DNA of 64,000 nt from Bradyrhizobium sp. Ai1a-2. Its GTDB lineage: Bacteria; Pseudomonadota; Alphaproteobacteria; Rhizobiales; Xanthobacteraceae. The position numbers and the translations under genes were made by a program. Under the pieces are notes generated by a model. That model searched no databases. It saw nothing but the letters and a program-made list of their open reading frames with translations, and was not told where the DNA came from. Shown piece by piece: positions 8,312-17,400 of this stretch (the stretch's first letter is position 1; the number at the start of each line of letters is the position of its first letter). The DNA is taken from contig NZ_AUEZ01000036.1 of assembly GCF_000426245.1 (NCBI RefSeq), positions 1 to 64,000 of the forward strand, read 5' to 3'.

Positions 8312-8410
8312 AACATTCTTCTGTGGGGTCGCGCCTCGGGAAACGTCACAGCACCGAGGCCCGTGGCTGCGCTCCTGTCGCCACGGGCCGCCGTTGTCAG
8401 AGGTGCCTGC

Positions 8411-11400
8411 ATGTCCTTCCGTCCGTCGTCCGTCCGCTGCATCCATACGTCGTCCGGGCGCGCGTTGCGGCGAGGGCTTCTTCTCGCGACCGTCAGCGTG
8501 ACGGCATTGTCTGCGGCAGACTCGGAATCTCTGGCGCGTCCCCTCGGAAGCTATGCACAAGGTTCGTCCGGCGCTGCCGCAGCGGCGGCGCAGGGCGCGA
8601 TACAGGCCGCGCGGCAGGCGCAGGAATCGATCAACCGCGCGACGCTTGCGATCCAGGCAAGGCAGGCGGCGCAGGACGCGGCAAGAGCGGCAGCGCTCGC
8701 GGCGAGGCCGAGCGGCATCCCGGACGGCCTGCAGCCGGGCGGATTGCAGATCGGGTCGGGGGTGCGGCTGCCGGGCGGCGGCATCAATCCCGATCTCTGG
8801 CGCGGCGCGGACCTGCCGACCGAGAGCGTCAGCGCCGGCCGCACCCAGGTGACGATCGGCCAGACCCAGCAGAAGGCGATCCTGACCTGGGACAGCTTCA
8901 ACGTCAGCGAGCGCACGGATCTGCGGTTTAATCAGCAGGGTCGCGCCGACTGGTCGGTCCTGAACCGGGTGCTCGATCCGTCAGCGGCGCCGAGCCGCAT
9001 TCTCGGCACCATCAAGGCCGACGGCGCCGTCTACGTGATCAATCGCAACGGCATCATCTTCAATGGTACCAGCCAGGTGAATGTCGGCAGCCTGATCGCC
9101 TCGTCGCTCGATATCCATGGCGGCGCGATCGAATATCAGGCGGGCGCGACCGAGCAGCAGAAGCTCGCGGCGCGCAATCAGCGCTTCATGGATGGGATCC
9201 TCGCCGCCAATCCGGCGTCCAGCCAGAGCGTGCCGCTGACTTTCTTCGATGGCACGAACTTGAACGCGGTCGCCGATCGTACAAGGCCGGGCGAGACCTT
9301 TGCCGCCTACGACGGCGTCACGGTGGAAGCGGGGGCGCAAATCGCCGTCGGCACCTATGGTCAAGCGGTTCTGCTCGGCCACAACGTCGTCAACCGCGGC
9401 AGGATCGATGCGCCTGACGGCCAGGTGCTGATGGCGGCGGGACGCGCGGTGTTGCTGCTCGACGGCACCCTGCGCGATGCGCTTAAGGGCCCTGCTGGCG
9501 ACAATGTCGGCGGCGGCGCGCCGATCCGCGGCTTTCTCGCCGGCGTCGACCGCGGCGGCTTTGCGGAGAATGCCGGTCTGATTGTCACCGAGCGCGGCAA
9601 CATCACGCTGACCGGCAAGAACGTCAGCCAGGACGGTGTGCTGATCTCGACCACGGCTGCGGAAGTTGCCGGATCAATCTTGATCCAGGCCCAATCGGGC
9701 ATGATGACCGGAGCTAATCATACCCGCGATCTGTACGGAACGGCGACCAACGTTGGCTTGACCCAAGGCATGTTTCCGTACGTCCGCGGCGAGCGCGGCC
9801 AAGTCAGTTTCGGCGAGGGCAGCTATGCGACGATCCTTCCCGATCTCAGCGGCGAGAAAGTCGTCGGCAATCCCTACAAGCCGTCAACGGTAGAGGTCTA
9901 CGGCAACAGCATCATCTTCCAGACGAACGCGGCCTTGTACGTTCCGGCGGGCGAAATCGCGCTCGTCGCCAATCGAAAGGACGGATATGGGGTCAATGCG
10001 ATCGACGACAGCCGAATTTATCTCGCGGCCGGCGCAACAATCGATGTTTCGGGCCTGCGCGATGTCGAGATCGCAATGGAGCAGAACACCATCCGCGCCG
10101 AGCTCCGTGCCAATGAGTTGAGCGACAATCCGGTGATGCGCGATAGCGGCCTGCGCGGAACGACAGTCTACTTCGACGCCCGCTACGGAAGCAAACTTAC
10201 CGACGGGACGGGAATAGCGAACTTCTCGGGCTATTATGATCTGATCAACCGCGACGTGTCGCAGTTCATGACGGTCGGCGGCAAGATTTCGATGACGGGC
10301 ATGGAGATCATCGCCCGAGAAGGCTCCGTCATTGATCTGTCGGGCGGCAGCGTCCGCTATCTGGACGGATATGTGCAAAGCACGCGCCTGATGACTGCGA
10401 ATGGCCGACTGGTGCCGATCGAGCAGGCGCAGGCCGGTGTCGAGTATGTGGGCATCGAGGGCGATTTTATTCGCAACCATGCCCACTGGAACATCGTCGA
10501 GCGATACAGGTCGCCCTTCTCAAAGACTGGAGCGAGGTTCGAAAAGGGATACACCGAGGGCCGGTCGGCGGGTTCGCTGCTGCTGAACAACGTCTTTCCG
10601 ACAGGCTGGGCCGATAGCGGCGGCGGCATTTCAACTGATGCGGTCCGAATTTTCGACGGTGAGGTCCGCGCCGACATCGTGGTCGGTGAACGCCAGCGCG
10701 ATCCCTCGACCGGGGCGGGGGTGACCGATGTGATGCGGATCTGGCACGAGCGACCAAATCTTGCGACCCTGAGCTTCGGGTCCAACTTCAGCGGCGGCGT
10801 CTCGAGTCTCTATGATGCCAGCCCGACAGGCGGCAACATCGTCATCGGCAGCAACAGCCCGAGACTTGGCGAAGATTTCAAAGCCGATACGAAACTGCTC
10901 AACTATACGGATAAGCTCGCCTCGCTCTATGAGGGCGTGCAGGCGCACCAGCATGTCCTGCCGTCAAACTGGTTCGACGGCTCGACCTTCGGCAATGTCA
11001 CGCTTGTTTCCGGCGGCGGCAAGAACGGCATTCTGACGATTGGCGAGGATACGACCGTCGATGTCGGTGCGTTCGGCTCCTTCACCTTTATCGGCCGCCA
11101 GGCCGAGATCGATGGTACGATCCGCGCGGCGGGCGGCAAGGTGCACATCGAAGCTCTGCGGTCTACATCTGAGGCGGGCGCGCTGGGTTCGTCGGGCGTC
11201 GCGTGGGATTCGATCCCCGAAGCGGACCGTCCGAGCATCCACCTCGGAGAAACGGGCGTCATCGACGTTGCCGGCCGCTGGACGCGCGATCGCGCGGGGG
11301 CTACGGACGTGTTCTCCGTCGTTAACGGCGGAAAGGTCGAGCTGATCAGCCGCACCATCGTGCTGGATAAAGGGTCGCTCATCGACGCGAGCGGCGGCGG

Positions 11401-14400
11401 GCATCTCTCCGCCACTGGCAAGATCGCAGCCGGTGATGGCGGCTCGATCCTGATCGATACGGCCACGCCCTATATCGGCACCAATGCGCCCGCAGGCCTC
11501 GCGACCGGACGACTGGAGATGAATGGCGACATCGTCGCCTATGCTCTGGGCAAAGGCGGCTCGCTGACCATCGATACGGGTGATGACGTCCTCATCGGCG
11601 GCACTCGGATGTACGAAGGCGGTGTCCTGCCGGCAAACACGCGCGCCGTCAGGGATTTTCTGCTCACGTCGGATGTCGTGATCCCGGCGGGATCCTATGT
11701 GCCGGTGTCACACCTCGCCACGGTCAACCGTTTGGGGCCAGGCGAAACCGCAACGGTCTGGGCGGAATATGCAGGCGGGGACTTGTACGTTCCGGTGGAC
11801 TGGATCGTGCCGGAGAACTTTAGTGAACTCTATACCGCTGATTTCACCGGCTATTATCCAGGCGATGTCGTCCCAGCGGGGACCACACTGAAATATGTAT
11901 TCGGCGGCTTCAATCCGGGTGACGTCGTTCCGGCCGACATATTTCCGAATGGCGTACAGGTAGTCCCGTTTACGGTGACCGTGCCACCGGGGCCATGGTC
12001 GCAAGATGTCACGCTTCGAGCCGGAAGCATCATTCCGAAGGGCGCCGTCCTGGACCGGCCGATCAATATCGTGCCGCCCATGACCGTGGCTGCTGATTTC
12101 TTCACCAAAGGCGGCTTTGCGAGCTACGCGCTGAGCGGCGCGCGCGGCATGACCGTGACGTCGGGAACGGTGATCGCGCCCACCGTCGACACAATGGTGC
12201 TGGACGGCGGCATAGTCCAGGCCGCGAACGGAGCGCGGCTGTATGATCTCATGCGCCAGCAGGACGGCGTCTCGCTACGTAACTCGTCTGATCTGCCGGC
12301 GGATCTGCGACAGCCGATGGAGCTCACGCTCACTACGCTTCCGTTCTCGCCCGACAGCGCCGCTCCTCCGAAACGCATCACCGGCGCGAGCTACAACACT
12401 CAGACGGGCGTCACCATCGCGCGGCATCCGGGCAAAGTCGCGATAGAGACCGGCGCTGAGATTCTCATGGAGGCTGAGTCCACCGTGCGGCTCGGCTCGC
12501 TGGTTGACGTGTTCGTCGACGGCACGATCGCCACGCCGGGGGGCACAATCGATATCCAGCCGAACCGCAACCCGGATAGTGGTCTGGAAAATGGCAGTGT
12601 GCGGCTGGGTGCCAATGCCCTACTGTTCGCGGGCGGTTATCAGAAGATCGTTTCCGGTCCCTCCGGCGAGCGTCGTTCGGTCGAGGCGGGAGGGCTGGTC
12701 CGAATCAACAGCGCGGCGCCAGATACGCCGCCCGGTAGGGTGCTGATCGACAGACAGGCGGTGATCGACGTCTCGGGCGTCCACGGTGTCGCCGACCTGG
12801 ATCGCGGCGTGTCGGGATTTAATTCTGGCGATCGATATGTTCCGATCGAGGTCGACGGCGCGGCCGGATCGATCACGATCTCGGCCACCTATGGTGTGAT
12901 TGCGGGCGATCTCCGTCTGTCGCCCGGCGGCGCCAGTGGCTATGGCGGCACGCTGAGCATCAACGCGGTGGGTCCCTATCAGAAACTTTCCACCCTCGTC
13001 ATCGCACAGACCGCGCCGGCCGGGTTTGGTGAGGTAACGCAGGCGTCGCCGACATCGGGCTATACGACGCTGAGCTTGTCTGCCGATACGATCAATCGCT
13101 CCGGAGCCGACGATTTGTTCCTGGTGCCGGGCAGCACAAACTACAGCCACGGTATCGCCTTCGATGGCGACGTCACGATCGCAACGCGCCGCTCGATCAC
13201 GCTCGGCACCCCCTATCTCAGCACCGGTGCCGACATATCGACGGTCGCCGGTTCGGTGAACTTGGCGTCGTCTTACGTGAACGTCATCGGCGGCAGAGAG
13301 TTCAGCAGTCCTGCTCCCGCAGGCACCGATGGACAGCTGACGATTCGCGCCGACCTCATCGACATCAGCGGCATGGCCAAGATCGCCGGCTTCGGCCAGA
13401 CCTCGTTCATCGCGACCGGCGACATCCGCCTGGCAGGCAATGGGCCGGTGGCCGGCACGCTGACGACGGCGGGCTCCCTCCTGCTCGATGCGGCTCAGGT
13501 CTATGTCGCCCCGGGTCGATCCCTGTATTTGGCGGACGACCCGCGTGAGCTGCCCGAATCCGATCCGGGCTTCCTGGTCAATGCCGGCGCGTCAATCACC
13601 GTGAAGTCGAACGGACGGGCCGCGCCGGTGCCGCTGTCCTATGGCCAACGGCTGACGCTGCGCGCGCCGGTGATCGACCAGGGCGGTATCATCCGCGCGC
13701 CGCAGGGGCAGATCCGCCTCGAGGCGAGCCGGTCGCTGACCCTGCGACCGGGCAGTCTGACCTCGGCCTCGCTCGAGGGCCTGACCATTCCGTTCGGCTA
13801 TCTCGATTACGGCGGTCTGTTCAGTGGTTACCAATATGCCGGCCGGGTGCCGACCAAGTCGGTCAAGCTCGCTGGCCCCGATGTGGATATGCAGGCCGGT
13901 GCGGTGATCGATGTCTCCGGTGGCGGTGATCTCCTCGGCTGGTCGTTCGTCGGCGGCATTGGCGGAACAAGAAACATCCTCGCCGACACCTCGGTCGAAC
14001 GCTATGCGATCCTGCCGAGTCTCGGCGCGGCACCGGCGCCGACCAGCAACAATGCGCCGCGGCCCAGCTACAACGACCCCTATCCGCTGCAGGATAGCCG
14101 GCTCAAGGTCGGTGACACCGTCTACCTCCAGGGCGTTCCGGGCCTCGCGGCCGGCTATTACACGCTGTTGCCCGCCCACTACGCGTTGCTTGAAGGCGGC
14201 ATGCTGGTTGAGCCGCTCGGCGGCAGTTATGCGGGAGCCCCCCGAGCCGCGACACTGCCCGATGGATCGGTGGTGACCAGCGGCTATCGCGCCGCCGCGA
14301 ACAGCGGCGCCCGTGATGCAGGCTACGCCCAGTTCAAGGTGATGGACAATGCGACCTGGAAACAATACAGCGAGTTCAAGACGGTCTCCTTCAACCAGTC

Positions 14401-17400
14401 CGCGCGTGAACTGGCGCAGGCGGCCGAGCTGCCTACCGTTCGTACGATCGCCGACGCCGGAACCATTATTCTGGCCGCGAGCCACAGCCTGAATCTCGCA
14501 GGCACTGGACGCTTGGGCGCTCCTGCCGGAGGGCTTCTCGGCAATCTCGACGTTTCGGCGGCGAAGATCGCGCTCGTGAGCGGCTCCACCACGACGTCCG
14601 CCGGTGTGTTGCGTATCGACGCGCAGCAACTGGAAAGCTTCGGCGCCGGTAGCGTGCTGATCGGCGGGACGCGCTCCTACGGTGCGACCGGGACCACAGT
14701 CACCATCGGCGCAAGCGAGGTCACAGTTGATGAAAATGCGAAGTTCACCGCTCCGGAGATCATCCTTGCCGCCTCCGGTCTGGTCGATGTTCGCAGCGGC
14801 GCGTCGCTGACGGCAGAGGGGCCGGCGACCGTCGATACCAATCCCCTGTTGATGAGCGGCAATGGTGCGCTGCTGCGGCTGTCCACCGGGCAGCGTGTTG
14901 GACTCGTCCGCACCGGCAGCAACGGCAGCGCCGGCGTGCTGGCCCTCGCCGATGATGCCGCGCTGCGGAGCTCGGGTTCGATCTCGTTCGACGGCAGCAA
15001 TGCCATCAATCTGTCTGCGCGGGCGGTGATCCAGGCAGCGCAGCTCGACCTTGCCTCCAGCGTCGTCAATCTCGGCGATGTGCCGTCGGGAGCCACAGGT
15101 ACGACCTTTACGGAGGCGATGCTGGAGCGCTTTGCCGCGGCCTCCGATGTGCTGATCCGCGGGCACCAGTCGATCAATCTGTATGGCACGTTCGAGCTTG
15201 GCCGGCGCGACGCAAACGGCGCGGCGAGCCTCAAGGCACTGACCCTGGATACAGGACTGCTGCAGGGCGTCGGTGTGTCCGCGCGTCAGCCGACGATCAC
15301 GGCCCAGTCGCTGTCGCTGCGCAATAGCGGCGCTGCGGCGAGTTATGCCGGACCGGATACGGCAGCCTCGCTGAACCTCGACATCGATCGGCTGCTGCTC
15401 GGGCCGGGCGATGTCTCGCTCGGCGGCTTCGCCGCGATTCAGGGTCGGGTTGGCGAACTGCGCACATCCGGGAAGGGGGTGCTCAACGTGGTCACTGCCA
15501 GCAGCGCCGGGGCCGGTTCGGTCGCTCTCGATGTCGGCCGGATCACCGCCGCGGCAGCCTCGGATTACGCAGTCACGGCGAGCGGCGTTCTGCAGCTCAA
15601 CCAGGGCTCGTTTGCCGGCGATCCGGCGGAGGTTCCGTTTGGCGGTCGGCTGGCCTTGCAGGGCACCAGCGTCACTTTCGGCACGCAGGCTCTGCTGCCG
15701 GCTGGTGTGATCGATATTCGTGCGACCTCCGGAGACTTGATCGTCGGCAATGGCGCGGTGCTCGATGTCTCTGGACGCGCGGTCGACTTCCGCGATGTCG
15801 TGAGATTTGCGCCCGGCGGCGGCGTCAGGCTGGAAGCGACCGGGCTGGTGTCGCTCGCTGCGGGTTCGCTGATCGATGTCTCGGGGTCGTCTCGCGGCGG
15901 AGATGCGGGACGAATCGACATCATCGCCGACACCGCGCGGATCGACGCGACGCTGCGGGCTAGTGCAGCCAATGGCTTTGCTGGTGGGGCGCTCGCGCTA
16001 GATGCCGATCGGCTTGTCGGCTCATTCTCGAGCCTCGCCGGAATGCTCGGTGCGGGCAGCTTTGACCGCGATATCAGCGTCCGCTTGCGCGAGCAGGATA
16101 TTGCGCTGGACGCCGGGCAACGGCTCGAAGCGCATCGCGTGATGCTGCGCTCCGACAGCGGCTGGGTGGAGATTCGAGGCACGATTGCCGCGGGCGGAGA
16201 TGCGGCGATCGCCGATGGCGGTGATGTGCGGCTGATCGGAGAGGAGGGCGTGAGGCTGTACGCCGGTGCCCGGATCGAAGCCCAGGCCGAGATCGTGTCG
16301 GCGGATGGCTATGCGCCGTCGAGCGGCTATGTCGAACTGGCTTCGACCGGAACGCGCAGCGGCGTCGGTGATGCGAAGGGGATCGATGTGGCCGCAGGCG
16401 CCGTCGTTGACGTGTCCGGCGGCCGAGCGGGCGGGGGCCGCATCCTGATGCGGGCGAACGCTTCGGCGGGCGACGATCTTGGTGCCATTTTCCGCGTCGC
16501 GTCGGCAACCTATGTCGGCGCCCGCGAAAAGGTTCTGGTCGGAGTTCGGAACTACGATGTCGCAACCGTCGACTCCGCACTGGTCGCCCAGGTGCTGACA
16601 GACCTGCAGTCCATGCCGGGCAATGCGGTCGCGGGCTTCGCCTCGATGGGGGGCGCGCTGTTCCGGAACAGCTCCGGTGATCTGACCATCGCCTCCGCTA
16701 TCGATCTCGGCGGCGCCGGCCTGAACCGGCCGAGCTGGATGGGCTTCGAGGCCCAGCAGGACATCCTGGTCAACGCCACGATCAGCGACGGTTTCGCGAG
16801 CGCCGCGAAAGACGCCGCGCTCAAATCCGCAGCACCCTCGTTCAATTTCAACTTCGAGAGCCGCCGGGACATCGTCATCGGCGCCGACCGGATCATCCGC
16901 ACCGGCACCGGCGAGATCCGGATGGATGCGGGACGCGATCTCGTCCTCACCGGCAACACATCGGTGATCTACACCGCTGGGGTGAAGACACCGACCGCGG
17001 CGGGCTTCGTTGTCGGCTCCAAGCTCGGCGACTACCCGACCGCTGGTGGCGACATCACTCTCCAGGCCGGCCGGGACATCATTGCCCCGGTGGTCCGGCA
17101 GAGCACGGCGGCCTGGCTCTACCACTACGGCGAGTCCAACTGGACGGGCGATCCAGCAGCATCGACGGTCAAGGACCAGACGAGCTGGTCGATCGTGTTC
17201 GCCAATTTCGAGTCCGGTGTCGGCGCGCTTGGCGGTGGCGATGTGCGGGTGCGTGCGGGCCGCGACAGCAGGGATCTGTCGGTCGCCATCCCGACCACAG
17301 GGCATCTCACCACGCCGACGACGCCGGCGGGCGTGGGCGGTCCGGTCGCCCGCGCCGAAGATCTTGTCGTCCGCGGCGGCGGCAATCTCGACCTCGAGAC

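Noticed and set aside
13592..15166. A 524-codon - strand open frame inside the giant exoprotein gene
   Set aside because: It is a long antisense shadow caused by high GC; the + strand frame has clear TPS-family features throughout and the antisense product is Arg/Gly-rich with no domain.
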